A program made the translations under genes and the position numbers. The notes under the pieces were generated by a model. That model made no database searches and had not been told where the DNA came from. It saw nothing but the letters and a program-made list of their open reading frames with translations. 64,000 nt of DNA from Butyrivibrio sp. UBA3740 (lineage in GTDB: Bacteria > Bacillota > Clostridia > Lachnospirales > Lachnospiraceae), in assembly GCA_002372465.1 (NCBI GenBank), contig DFGW01000064.1, positions 25,575 through 89,574 of the forward strand. Direction: 5' to 3'. Of this stretch, positions 28,108 to 37,337 are shown piece after piece. Every line of letters begins with the position of its first letter. Position 1 is the first letter of the stretch.

Positions 28108-29991
28108 ATGTGCGGAATTGCAGGCCTTATCGGTTTTAAGGGCGATCCAAAAGCAAGTGTTGAGAAGATGAATCAGCGCATGCTCCACAGGGGCCCTGAT
28201 GATGGCGGAGTTTTCATAAGCGAAGATAAGAATGTGGCGCTTGGACACAGGCGCCTTTCTATTGTGGATCTTTCCAAGAACGGCGCACAGCCAATGTTCT
28301 CCCACAGCGGAAGATTTGTAATGGTTTATAACGGAGAGATCTACAACGCTGCTGAGGTCAAGAAGGCTCTGTTAGGTGGGCGCTTCGGAGCGGCACACAA
28401 ATATCGGGGAACCTCCGATACAGAAATCCTTCTGGAAGCTATTGAGACATTCGGCGTTTCCAAGACTCTTAAGATGTGCAAGGGAATGTTTGGATTTGCT
28501 GCCTATGACAGGGAGAAGGGCACAGTAACTCTTGCAAGAGACAGAGTTGGCGAGAAGCCGTTATACTACGGAACAGTCAACGGCTCTTTTGCCTTCGCAT
28601 CTGATATTGGATGCCTTCGCGTGGTTGAGGGCTTTGACAATGAGATAAACACTGATGTGCTGGATATCTACTTCACTGAAGGATATATTCCGGCCCCTTA
28701 TTCAATCTATAAAGATATCTACAAGCTTGAGGCCGGAACCTTCATGACCGTGGATGTTAAGACCTTAGAGACCAAAACTGAGACCTACTGGTCCATGAAG
28801 GAAGCTGCCCTTAATGGCCAGAACAGACCTTTCAGGGGTTCAAGACAGGAAGCGGCTGATGAACTTGAAAGACTCCTTAAGGAGTCCATAAAGGGGCAGA
28901 TGGTGGCAGATGTTCCCGTTGGAGCTTTTCTTTCTGCAGGAATTGACAGCTCAACAGTTGTATCACTTATGCAGTCACTGGCTCCGGGCAAGGTTCGCAC
29001 CTTCACCATTGGAATGGATGACCCCAAGTACAACGAGGCAGCCTATGCAAAAGAGATTGCAAGGCATCTGGGCACTGATCATACAGAACTCTACATCACA
29101 GAGAAGGATGCCAAGGAAGTAATACCTAAGCTCTCCTTCATGTTTGGAGAACCCTTTGCAGATTCATCCCAGATACCTACTTACCTTGTCAGCAGGATGA
29201 CAAGGGAGCACGTTACGGTTTCGCTTTCCGGCGATGGAGGGGATGAGCTGTTTTGCGGCTATACGTCCTATGAATCCATCGACAGGATCTGGGGAAAGAT
29301 GCGCAATATTCCATACTTCCTTAGAAAGCCTGTAAGTGATATAGTAATCCACAGTCCCCTTGCCAGAAAGGATATCTACAGGATAAAGGGGACACTTCTT
29401 GGAGCAAAGGGGCCGGCGGACATTCACAGGATGGAGCATGAGACCGATCCTATAACCAAGAGGATTGCACTTAAAAAAGGAAATCTCCCCTACAAGTATA
29501 CAGAGATCCCCAATGACTTCCTTGAGGAGGTCAACCATGAGACCATGCTGATGGATATGCTGGTTTACCATCCGGACGATATCCTTGTGAAGGTGGACAG
29601 GACAGCGATGGCTGTTTCTTTAGAGACCAGAGTCCCGATGCTGGACAGGGATCTTCTTGAGTTTGCATGGACCTTGCCAATAGAGTACCTAAGGGAAGGC
29701 AAGACCGGTAAGCTTGTTCTTAGGGATGTTCTCTACAGGTATGTTCCTAAGGATATGATGGAGAGACCCAAGAAGGGCTTTTCAATCCCCATAGACAAGT
29801 GGCTCCTTGAGGGAGAGGTCCGCGAGTGGGCAGAAGCTCTTTTGGACAAGAAAAAGATAAGTGAACAGGGCATCCTTGACCCTGAAGTAGTGGAGAAGAT
29901 CTGGACTGATTTTACACAGCGTGGTATATACAGGATTGAGATCTGGTACATCCTGATGTTCCAGCAGTGGTATGAGACAGAGTATAAATGA
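28108..29991 (+). CDS. AsnB-type glutamine-dependent amidotransferase 2
   Basis: The second AsnB-like protein has 627 residues, with Cys2 at the start (MCGIAGLIGF), MLHRGPDDGG in the glutaminase domain, the PP-loop S276-A-G-I-D-S281, and LSGDGGDELFCG. The PP-loop reads SAGIDS where the first copy has SGGYDS, and the two are distinct along their length, so they are not a recent duplication. In this setting it may amidate a second uronic acid or a carboxyl made by the ACP/FkbH module. True asparagine synthesis cannot be excluded. Confidence 0.83.
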   Translation: MCGIAGLIGFKGDPKASVEKMNQRMLHRGPDDGGVFISEDKNVALGHRRLSIVDLSKNGAQPMFSHSGRFVMVYNGEIYNAAEVKKALLGGRFGAAHKYRGTSDTEILLEAIETFGVSKTLKMCKGMFGFAAYDREKGTVTLARDRVGEKPLYYGTVNGSFAFASDIGCLRVVEGFDNEINTDVLDIYFTEGYIPAPYSIYKDIYKLEAGTFMTVDVKTLETKTETYWSMKEAALNGQNRPFRGSRQEAADELERLLKESIKGQMVADVPVGAFLSAGIDSSTVVSLMQSLAPGKVRTFTIGMDDPKYNEAAYAKEIARHLGTDHTELYITEKDAKEVIPKLSFMFGEPFADSSQIPTYLVSRMTREHVTVSLSGDGGDELFCGYTSYESIDRIWGKMRNIPYFLRKPVSDIVIHSPLARKDIYRIKGTLLGAKGPADIHRMEHETDPITKRIALKKGNLPYKYTEIPNDFLEEVNHETMLMDMLVYHPDDILVKVDRTAMAVSLETRVPMLDRDLLEFAWTLPIEYLREGKTGKLVLRDVLYRYVPKDMMERPKKGFSIPIDKWLLEGEVREWAEALLDKKKISEQGILDPEVVEKIWTDFTQRGIYRIEIWYILMFQQWYETEYK

Positions 29992-30012
29992 TATAGGGAT
30001 TCAAAGTCACAG

Positions 30013-30036
30013 GATTACATGCCTGCATGTGTAATC
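30013..30036. repeat. Short inverted repeat before the MBOAT gene
   Basis: GATTACA (30013-30019) and TGTAATC (30030-30036) are perfect complements around a ten-base centre containing CATGCCTGCATG-type pairing. There is no T-run after it. It could be a weak processing or pause site in the 81-base gap. Confidence 0.3.
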
Positions 30037-30072
30037 TTGCGCCCCTGAATATCATGGAGTAATTGAGGTTTT

Positions 30073-31620
30073 ATGGGAATTACCGGCTTTAAATTCCTGT
30101 GCTTTTTTGCGCTGGTTTTAATTGTATATTACACTGTTCCGCTTCTTTTCAAAAAGAAGGGGCAGTGGATAGTGCTTCTATTTGCAAGCGTGGCCTATTA
30201 CCTGCTTTCAGGCAATGGGCTTCTGATTTTGTACCCTCTTTTGTCAGCCTTTGTTACATGGGGACTTTTGCAGATACTTGTAAAGACGCCGGAGGATAAG
30301 CTGGTAAAGCGACGTATCATCTTAGGATCAGAGCTTTTTGTACTTCTTGGGATACTGATCGTACTTAAGTACCTTAAGCTTATCACCGGCGGCGGACTTT
30401 TGGTTCCGCTGGGACTCTCCTTTTACACGTTCATCCTTTTGGGATACTTCATTGAAGTTTATAACGGTATAGGCCATGCGCAAAAGAGCTTTCTTAAGAC
30501 GGCACTTTTTGGCATGTACTTTCCTGTGATGATCTCCGGACCCATCATAAAGACCAGGGAAGCGGGAAATCAGTTTTTTGAATATCATCCCCTGGACTAT
30601 AAGAACCTGACCTTTGGACTTCAGAGAATGCTCTGGGGCTTTTTTAAGGAGCTGGTGATCTCTGAGCGCCTGGCGGTGATAGTTAATGAAATATACGGCA
30701 ACGATACCCGGTACCAGGGAGCCTATATCTGGCTAGGCACTGTCTGCTTTGCCTTCCAGCTTTACACCAATTTCTCCGGCTGCATGGACATAGTCATTGG
30801 TCTGTCTGAGACCTTTGGCATCATTCTTCCTGAGAACTTCAGGACTCCATTCCTTGCAAAGAACATAAGCGAATACTGGAGAAGATGGCATGCCACCCTT
30901 GGAATCTGGATGAAGGACAACGTGTTCTACCCTCTGCTTCGTACCAAAGCAATCATGGGCCTTGGAAAGACTTTGAAAAAGAAGCTTGGCAAGAAGAAGG
31001 GAAAGCAGGTGACAACCTATGTGGCAATGTTCATCCTATGGCTTTCTGTGGGACTATGGCATGGGGGAGAGATGAAGTATGTGATCGGATCCGGCCTTCT
31101 TCACTGGGCTTACATCGTGCTGGGAGAAGTTACACTGCCCTTCTTTACCTGGCTCTTTGCAGATAAGCTGCACATGAACCTTAAGAGCAGAGGCGCGGAT
31201 GCATTCAGGGTGGTAAGGACATTTTTCCTTGTTTGTATAGGTGATCTGTTCTTCAGAGCTGACAATGTGCCCCATGCCCTCAGAATGCTTGGTGAAAGCG
31301 TAAGGGTGTTTAACCCCGGAATCTTTTTTGACGGAAGTTTGTTTAACCTTGGGCTTGATGTCATTGAGTGGGGAATACTTCTGATATCTCTTGGTATCCT
31401 TATTCTGGTATCTGCCTTGCAGTATCGCATGGAACTGTGTGCAGAAGGAAAGCTTGAGACCTCAGCCTTAAATGGATTTGGCAATATCAGAGAATATCTG
31501 GCTTCTAAGAAGATTGTCCTTCGCTGGGCGATCCTTATCGGCTTTTTATTCTATGTGATCCTCCTGGCTGAATACGGCCCGGGATATAGTGCTGCAGAGT
31601 TTATTTACAAGGATTTCTGA
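30073..31620 (+). CDS. MBOAT-family O-acyltransferase (AlgI/DltB-like)
   Basis: The protein has 515 residues and about 11 membrane segments. The MBOAT motifs are clear: PVMISGPIIKTRE, EYWRRWHATLGIWMKDNVFY and the catalytic histidine H330 in SVGLWHGGEM. Relatives AlgI and DltB move an acyl group across the membrane onto alginate or teichoic acid with an SGNH-fold partner. The next gene encodes such a partner and overlaps by one base. It probably O-acylates the exported glycan. The donor might be acetyl or the acyl group carried by the local ACP. Confidence 0.88.
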   Translation: MGITGFKFLCFFALVLIVYYTVPLLFKKKGQWIVLLFASVAYYLLSGNGLLILYPLLSAFVTWGLLQILVKTPEDKLVKRRIILGSELFVLLGILIVLKYLKLITGGGLLVPLGLSFYTFILLGYFIEVYNGIGHAQKSFLKTALFGMYFPVMISGPIIKTREAGNQFFEYHPLDYKNLTFGLQRMLWGFFKELVISERLAVIVNEIYGNDTRYQGAYIWLGTVCFAFQLYTNFSGCMDIVIGLSETFGIILPENFRTPFLAKNISEYWRRWHATLGIWMKDNVFYPLLRTKAIMGLGKTLKKKLGKKKGKQVTTYVAMFILWLSVGLWHGGEMKYVIGSGLLHWAYIVLGEVTLPFFTWLFADKLHMNLKSRGADAFRVVRTFFLVCIGDLFFRADNVPHALRMLGESVRVFNPGIFFDGSLFNLGLDVIEWGILLISLGILILVSALQYRMELCAEGKLETSALNGFGNIREYLASKKIVLRWAILIGFLFYVILLAEYGPGYSAAEFIYKDF

Positions 31621-32714
31621 TGACAAAGAAACAAGTTTTTAGATCAATCATTTTCATAATGCTGGTTTTGTGGCTGTTGGTGCATGTCACCTATATCATA
31701 AGGACCAATGGCGATGTAAAGGACAGGTTTGTGGGCTTTTATGCCGAGAAAAACAACACCATCGACGCGGTTATCATCGGCTCCAGTCCTGTACCCATGA
31801 GCTTTGAGACCCCCAGGATTTATGGGGATATGGGAATTGCCATGTACCCGGTCTCATCTAACATGCAAAGGCCTGTTGCCACAAAGTATCTGGTAGAGGA
31901 GATATTAAAGAGCCAGAGCCCCGAACTGTTCATTTTTGAGATGAGAATGTGGGGAGCGGAGGATGAAAATCTCCTTGGAAACATGGCCCATACAAGGGAA
32001 GTTACCGATAACCTGAAGTACTCACTCAACAGGAAAAGAGCTATTGATGCCATGGTGGAGGATCCGGAAGAGAGGATCACCTATTACTTTGATATATTCA
32101 AGTACCATTCCAACTGGAAGACGCTTGCCTTATGGTCACAGCTTAGAACGGCCTTCTATGCATATCCCGAGGACCAGAAGGGGTACCTTGCTGAGACGGA
32201 TGTAGGACCTTCAAAGGCACCTGTTCTTGTTCCGGAGGATGACCTGAAAGCCATTCCCCCCGAACAGGAGGAATATTTAAAGGATCTCCTGGCATATCTT
32301 AAAGAAAAGGATATAAACGCTCTTTTCATCGTCACTCCATATTCTGCAGAGGAAGAAGAGCAGCAGGAGTTCAACTATATGGCCAAGCTCATAGAGGATA
32401 AGGGCTACCCCTTCCTTGACATGAACCGTCACCTTGACGAAATCGGCCTTGACTTTGCCACCGACATCCGCGACTACGGCACACACACCAACGTCCTTGG
32501 TGCAGAGAAGATTACTGATTACTTTGAGAACTACCTTAAGGAGAACTACGTAGGCAAAGGCCTTGCCCTGACCACTGACCATAGGGGCGATGCGCGCTAC
32601 AGCTCCTGGGACAAAGCCTATAACAGCTACTTAAGTGAAATAGAGGCAGCAAGAGCTACAACAAAAGCCAACGTGGCAAATAAGACATATTACGAAATGG
32701 ATTCAGAGGAGTGA
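31620..32714 (+). CDS. SGNH/GDSL-like membrane-anchored protein, MBOAT partner
   Basis: A single N-terminal membrane helix (residues 8-30) is followed by an extracellular SGNH-like domain. The nucleophile motif is G54-S-S56 in VIIGSSPVPMSF, and the other catalytic residues are probably D285 and H289 in DYGTHTN. DltD, AlgX and related proteins pair with MBOAT transferases and complete acyl transfer outside the membrane; the one-base overlap with the MBOAT gene fits that. The family is recognised by layout rather than close sequence similarity. Confidence 0.7.
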   Translation: MTKKQVFRSIIFIMLVLWLLVHVTYIIRTNGDVKDRFVGFYAEKNNTIDAVIIGSSPVPMSFETPRIYGDMGIAMYPVSSNMQRPVATKYLVEEILKSQSPELFIFEMRMWGAEDENLLGNMAHTREVTDNLKYSLNRKRAIDAMVEDPEERITYYFDIFKYHSNWKTLALWSQLRTAFYAYPEDQKGYLAETDVGPSKAPVLVPEDDLKAIPPEQEEYLKDLLAYLKEKDINALFIVTPYSAEEEEQQEFNYMAKLIEDKGYPFLDMNRHLDEIGLDFATDIRDYGTHTNVLGAEKITDYFENYLKENYVGKGLALTTDHRGDARYSSWDKAYNSYLSEIEAARATTKANVANKTYYEMDSEE

Positions 32715-32746
32715 GACGGTTGCGCACCTGTACGGCCTCATAAGAT

Positions 32747-32775
32747 TTGTGCCCTTGGCGTTTCTGGGGTATAAT
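32747..32775 (+). promoter_or_regulatory. Candidate sigma-A promoter inside the glycan locus
   Basis: TTGTGC at 32747-32752 and TATAAT at 32770-32775 are 17 bases apart, within a 105-base gap that is unusually long for this locus. Transcription would start near 32782, ahead of the GT11 gene at 32820. Confidence 0.5.
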
Positions 32776-32819
32776 ATATTCGGGTTTTTGCGATATAGTT
32801 TTGACCACCTGGAGGAGAA

Positions 32820-33692
32820 ATGATAATCATTCAGCTTAAGGGCGGACTGGGGAATCAGATGTTCCAGTACGCCTTGTATAAAGAGTTAAAGCATAGAGGC
32901 AAAGAAGTTAAGATTGATGATGTGAACGGGTTCATCGGAGATGAGCTCAGAGTCCCTGTTCTTCAGAGATTTGGAGTGGAGTATGACAGAGCCACCAAGG
33001 AAGAGATAGTTAAACTTACTGACTCCAAGATGGATATCTTCAGCAGGATCAGAAGGAAGCTTACCGGAAGGAAGACCTTCAGGATCGATGAGATGGAAGG
33101 TCTTTTCGATCCGCATATCCTTGAGGTTGAAGACGCCTATCTTGTCGGATACTGGCAGTCTGATAAATACTTCTCAACACCTGAGGTGATTGCCCAGATA
33201 CGGGAGGTCTTCGGAAAGAGACCCCAGGAGATCATGCACGACTCTGTCAGCTGGTCAACCCTTCAGCAGATAGAGTGCTGTGAATCTGTAAGCATTCATG
33301 TCAGAAGAACCGACTACCTTGATGCAGAACACATCAAGATCCATAATCTGTGCTCGGAGAAGTACTACAAGAATGCTATCAAGATGATCAGACAGGTGCA
33401 TCCCAATGCAGTGTTCTTTATCTTCTCGGATGATAAGGACTGGTGCAAGAAGCATTTCAAGGGACCTAAATTTATAAATGTTGAACTTCAGGAAGGTGAG
33501 TACACCGATGTCTCCGACATGATCCTTATGAGCAGGTGTAAACACCATATTATGGCCAACAGCTCTTTTAGCTGGTGGTCAGCATGGCTTAATGATTCAC
33601 CTGAAAAGATGGTCATTGCTCCTGATAAATGGATCAACAACAAGAGGATGGACGACATCTACACAGACCGTATGACTAAGGTGGCCATCTGA
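32820..33692 (+). CDS. GT11 alpha-1,2-fucosyltransferase-like protein
   Basis: The 290-residue protein begins IIQLKGGLGNQMFQYALYKE, the hallmark N-terminus of GT11. It contains the donor-binding motif SIHVRRTDYLDAE near residue 158 and MANSSFSWWSAWL near the C-terminus. GT11 enzymes move L-fucose from GDP-fucose to the 2-OH of a sugar. No GDP-fucose synthesis genes (gmd, fcl) occur in the window. GGAGGAG at 32812-32818 is the ribosome site, and a promoter lies upstream at 32747. Confidence 0.87.
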   Translation: MIIIQLKGGLGNQMFQYALYKELKHRGKEVKIDDVNGFIGDELRVPVLQRFGVEYDRATKEEIVKLTDSKMDIFSRIRRKLTGRKTFRIDEMEGLFDPHILEVEDAYLVGYWQSDKYFSTPEVIAQIREVFGKRPQEIMHDSVSWSTLQQIECCESVSIHVRRTDYLDAEHIKIHNLCSEKYYKNAIKMIRQVHPNAVFFIFSDDKDWCKKHFKGPKFINVELQEGEYTDVSDMILMSRCKHHIMANSSFSWWSAWLNDSPEKMVIAPDKWINNKRMDDIYTDRMTKVAI

Positions 33693-33706
33693 AGATAGGA
33701 ATGAAT

Positions 33707-35524
33707 ATGAGTAGCAAGGGACTACATGAGGAAAAGGCTGATAAGAAGGTCAGCCTTTTTTCTAAGATTAACTATATATTTGACAGAAAACAGAAGAGAC
33801 AGCTGGTGGTTCTGGGCGTTCTCATTCTGATAGGCGGTGTGTTTGAGACGCTGGGCGTATCCATGATGCTCCCTGTTGTGTCAACCATCATTGTTCCTGA
33901 CAGTCTTCACGAGTTTATCGACTCTCACGGCTTTCTTCAGGATATTGTGAATGCCCTGGGGCTTGTGGATGACAGGAAGCTTTCGGCAGCGCTCCTTATC
34001 ATAATGGTTTCTTTGTTTATAATCAAAAATGCCTATCTGCTTTTCCTTATACACAGGCAGAATACCTTTGTGGCAAGAGCCCGAAATGACATGATAAGCC
34101 GTGTCATGAGAGAGTTTTTAAACAGGCCCTATGAGGATTACCTGGGGGCAGATATCCCTACAGTTTTCAGAATTACTGACAGTGATATCCCAAGAGTCTT
34201 TTCACTTATGCTGGCCATGTTGTCCATGGCAACAGAGCTGGTGGTTTCTGTATTCCTTGGAGCGGTGCTTCTGTTCGTAAACTGGCAGATGACAGTGCTT
34301 ATGGTAGTGGTCCTTCTGATCATGACCTTCATCAGCACCAAGCTCTTAAAGCCAAGGCTCAACGACATCGGAAGGCAGAATCAGGAGACCCAGTCAAGGA
34401 TTGCCAAGTGGCGTATTCAGGCTATTTATGGCCTTAAGGATGTCAAGGTTTTAAACAGACAGGATTTCTTTATAAGGAATTACTATGAGTCGGGTAAGGT
34501 TGGAGCTAATATCGCCAGAGACTATGCGGTACTTAACTCAGTTCCGAGACTGATGATCGAGACAGTGTTTATGGCAACTGTCATCTTGTACATCCTTGTT
34601 TATATTCTCAGGGGCGGAGATGCCACCATGCTTATCCCACAGCTCACAGCATTTGGTGTGGCGGCAATAAGGATCATGCCTTCTGCGAACCGTATCAACA
34701 CCTACATGACAGAGATTGCTTATAACCAGTACTCACTGGATTTTGTATATGAAAACCTCACTGAGTCAATGAAGACTGACAAGGCCATGAGGGCAGAAAG
34801 AGCTGCCATCGCAGGACCTGAGCTTCATCTGGAAAAAGAGATTGAGCTTAAAAACATACATTTTGCATACCCTGATTCCGATGTTAAGATCTTTGACGGT
34901 GCCGATATGTTGGTGAAAAAGGGACAGTCAGTTGGTATCATGGGACCTTCAGGAGCAGGTAAATCAACCATTGTGGATATCCTTTTGGGACTTCTACATG
35001 TACAGTCGGGAGAAATCCTGTGTGATGGAAGCAATATCTTTAGTAACTATGATTCCTGGCTTGCCCAGATAGGATATATTCCACAGTCTATCTATCTTGT
35101 GGATGAGACCATCCGTGAAAACATTGCGTTTGGTATCGATGCTGACAGGATTGATGAGAAGAGAATCTGGGAAGTTATGGAAGAAGCTCAGCTTGCTGAC
35201 TTTGTAAGGACACTTCCCGAGGGCCTTGATACTACAATCGGTGACAGGGGTGTCAGACTTTCCGGTGGTCAGAGGCAGCGTATCGGAATTGCCAGAGCTC
35301 TTTATCACAACCCTGAAATCCTGGTATTTGACGAGGCCACAAGTGCTCTTGACAACGAGACTGAGGCAGCAGTTATGGAGGCTATCAACAGCTTCCACGG
35401 CAAGAAGACCATGGTCATCATTGCTCACAGACTTAATACTATTGCAAACTGTGATGTGATATATGAGGTAAAGGATGGCAAGATAACTCCCACCAGCCTT
35501 GAAGGAAGGACAGTTATTCAGTAA
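33707..35524 (+). CDS. ABC transporter with fused membrane and ATPase domains (PglK/MsbA-like flippase)
   Basis: From ATG 33707 (AGGA at 33697-33700; ATG 33701 is too close to it) the protein has about 605 residues. Six membrane segments occupy residues 20-330. The ATPase domain has Walker A GPSGAGKST near residue 412, signature LSGGQRQR near 520, and Walker B ILVFDEATSALD near 540. This half-transporter form is that of PglK, which flips lipid-linked oligosaccharide. Drug or peptide export is less likely given the context. A separate Wzx-type flippase exists at 45293. Confidence 0.85.
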   Translation: MSSKGLHEEKADKKVSLFSKINYIFDRKQKRQLVVLGVLILIGGVFETLGVSMMLPVVSTIIVPDSLHEFIDSHGFLQDIVNALGLVDDRKLSAALLIIMVSLFIIKNAYLLFLIHRQNTFVARARNDMISRVMREFLNRPYEDYLGADIPTVFRITDSDIPRVFSLMLAMLSMATELVVSVFLGAVLLFVNWQMTVLMVVVLLIMTFISTKLLKPRLNDIGRQNQETQSRIAKWRIQAIYGLKDVKVLNRQDFFIRNYYESGKVGANIARDYAVLNSVPRLMIETVFMATVILYILVYILRGGDATMLIPQLTAFGVAAIRIMPSANRINTYMTEIAYNQYSLDFVYENLTESMKTDKAMRAERAAIAGPELHLEKEIELKNIHFAYPDSDVKIFDGADMLVKKGQSVGIMGPSGAGKSTIVDILLGLLHVQSGEILCDGSNIFSNYDSWLAQIGYIPQSIYLVDETIRENIAFGIDADRIDEKRIWEVMEEAQLADFVRTLPEGLDTTIGDRGVRLSGGQRQRIGIARALYHNPEILVFDEATSALDNETEAAVMEAINSFHGKKTMVIIAHRLNTIANCDVIYEVKDGKITPTSLEGRTVIQ

Positions 35525-36573
35525 TGATAGGAACTGAGTTTATAGAGGGCTACGGCCTAGGTAACCAACTGTTTTTTTATATCGTTACAAGATGCATAGC
35601 TCTTGAGAAGGGGGTGGATTTTGGCTTTGTGAATCCCGGGCAGATAGGTAATGTCTTCCACTCCAAGAGGGGGATGTATTTTATGGATCCCATCGACCTG
35701 GGAAAAGAGATATCCCGGGAGGAGATGAAGTCCTTTAAGGTCTACCATGAGCAGGACGATCGCCTTTATATGGGCAACTCTGTCCACGACATGACCAACG
35801 GATGCTTCATCAGCGGCGCTGATAAGGCCCTTATGGAGGTTGAGGACAATACCCTGATCTATGGCAACATGCAGGATCAGTCATACTTTGAAAAGTACAG
35901 AGATAATATAAGGGACTGGCTTCACGTCAAGGAGGAGGCTGAGTCCTACGAATACACTGCGGACGACCTTTGCATCATCAATTTAAGGGGTGGGGAATAC
36001 ACCAGCTGTCCTGAGCTTTACCTTGACAGGAAGTATTTTTTAAATGCCATCCGCAACATGAAAAAGATAAATCCCAATATGAGGTTCATGGTGGTCACTG
36101 AGGATGAGGAGGCGGCCAAAAAGGTCCTTCCCGAGTATGAGTGCCATCACTTTGACATGGGCAAGGACTATGTGACCCTAAAGAATGCCCGTTACCTTAT
36201 TCTCTCCAATTCATCCTTTTCTCTGGTACCTGTAATGAGCAGCACGCAGCTACAGTATGCAATTGCACCCAAGTACTGGGCTCGCCACAATATTTCAGAC
36301 GGATTCTGGTCTTCGGAACAGAATATTTACACCTTCCTTACCTACCAGGACAGACACGGGAAGCTCTTTTCCGCAGCGGAGTGCAGAAAGGAGCTTGAAG
36401 AATACAAAAAACGATCGAGCCTCTACGCCCGTCGGAACAAACGTCCCGGCAGGGTAAGGCTCTTTTGCCAGAATATACGAAGAAGACGCCTGTACGGCGT
36501 ATTCTTCGCCAAAAAGATAGTCAGGTCCCTTGAAAGAAGAACAGGGATCATCAAAACCTATGGAGATAACTAG
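35524..36573 (+). CDS. Divergent GT11-like glycosyltransferase
   Basis: The N-terminus FIEGYGLGNQLFFYIVTRCI parallels the G-L-G-N-Q start of GT11 enzymes, and LILSNSSFSLVPVMSS parallels their C-terminal motif. The donor motif, usually H-x-R-R-x-D-Y, reads NLRGGEY, so His, one Arg and Asp are replaced. At 349 residues it also has an extra basic tail (RNKRPGRVRLFCQNIRRRRL). It may use another donor or be inactive. It overlaps the ABC gene by one base and the next gene by one base. Confidence 0.65.
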   Translation: MIGTEFIEGYGLGNQLFFYIVTRCIALEKGVDFGFVNPGQIGNVFHSKRGMYFMDPIDLGKEISREEMKSFKVYHEQDDRLYMGNSVHDMTNGCFISGADKALMEVEDNTLIYGNMQDQSYFEKYRDNIRDWLHVKEEAESYEYTADDLCIINLRGGEYTSCPELYLDRKYFLNAIRNMKKINPNMRFMVVTEDEEAAKKVLPEYECHHFDMGKDYVTLKNARYLILSNSSFSLVPVMSSTQLQYAIAPKYWARHNISDGFWSSEQNIYTFLTYQDRHGKLFSAAECRKELEEYKKRSSLYARRNKRPGRVRLFCQNIRRRRLYGVFFAKKIVRSLERRTGIIKTYGDN

Positions 36574-37337
36574 TGTCTAAGGAAAAGTTAAAGCTTCCAA
36601 GAGTCACACTGGTGGCAATGACCAGCGTGGATATATATGAGACCATAAGGGCCATGATGTACAGCATGAGGGGCATTGAGTTTGGTGATGCGGTTCTTAT
36701 CACGGACAAGAAGCCATGGTATCTGCCAAAGAACATCAGATACAGTCACACCTCCAAGCTGGACGACATTGACAAGTTCAACTACAAGATGGTCTATGAG
36801 CTGCACAGACACATAAACACAGATTTTGCGCTGGTGGTGCATGCTGACGGATTTGTGGTCCATCCTGAATGCTGGATGGATGAGTTCCTTAACTACGATT
36901 ATATTGGCTCGCCCTGGCCACTTCCTAAGAATGACTATGCCTACAGGGATGAGAGGGGTAACATCTGCAGGGTTGGAAACAGTGTGTCCCTCAGGTCTAA
37001 GCGTCTTATGGAGTTCCCTGAAAAGCACCACATGGAATGGCAGAGGGTTGATGACGGATTTTACAACGAGGACATCTTCATCTGCTGTCACTCAAGGAAT
37101 GCCATGGAGAAAGAGGATCTTTTGTGGGCGCCCTTTGAGGTGGCGCTGCACTTTGGAAGGGAGCATCCCCTTCCTGAGAATAAGGGGATCAAGCCCTTTA
37201 TATTCCATAAATGGTGGGGAGAGAACGCTTCCTATCCGCATTTTTACAGCCCCAAGAAGCGCCTTAAGAGGGCCATAAGACCACTTCTTTTCTGGAGAAG
37301 AACTAAGAAGTGGAAGGAGGAGCACGGTATTCAATGA
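36573..37337 (+). CDS. DUF5672 protein, probable glycosyltransferase
   Basis: A GTG start at 36573 overlaps the previous stop (TAGTG). The 254-residue protein contains LPRVTLVAMTSVDIYETIRAM, VLITDKKPWYL, VVHADGFVVHPECWMDEF and YDYIGSPWP, the pattern of DUF5672. HADGF could be the metal-binding D-x-D-like site of a GT-A fold. The family is common in bacterial glycan loci and is thought to be a transferase; the reaction is not established here. Confidence 0.7.
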   Translation: MSKEKLKLPRVTLVAMTSVDIYETIRAMMYSMRGIEFGDAVLITDKKPWYLPKNIRYSHTSKLDDIDKFNYKMVYELHRHINTDFALVVHADGFVVHPECWMDEFLNYDYIGSPWPLPKNDYAYRDERGNICRVGNSVSLRSKRLMEFPEKHHMEWQRVDDGFYNEDIFICCHSRNAMEKEDLLWAPFEVALHFGREHPLPENKGIKPFIFHKWWGENASYPHFYSPKKRLKRAIRPLLFWRRTKKWKEEHGIQ

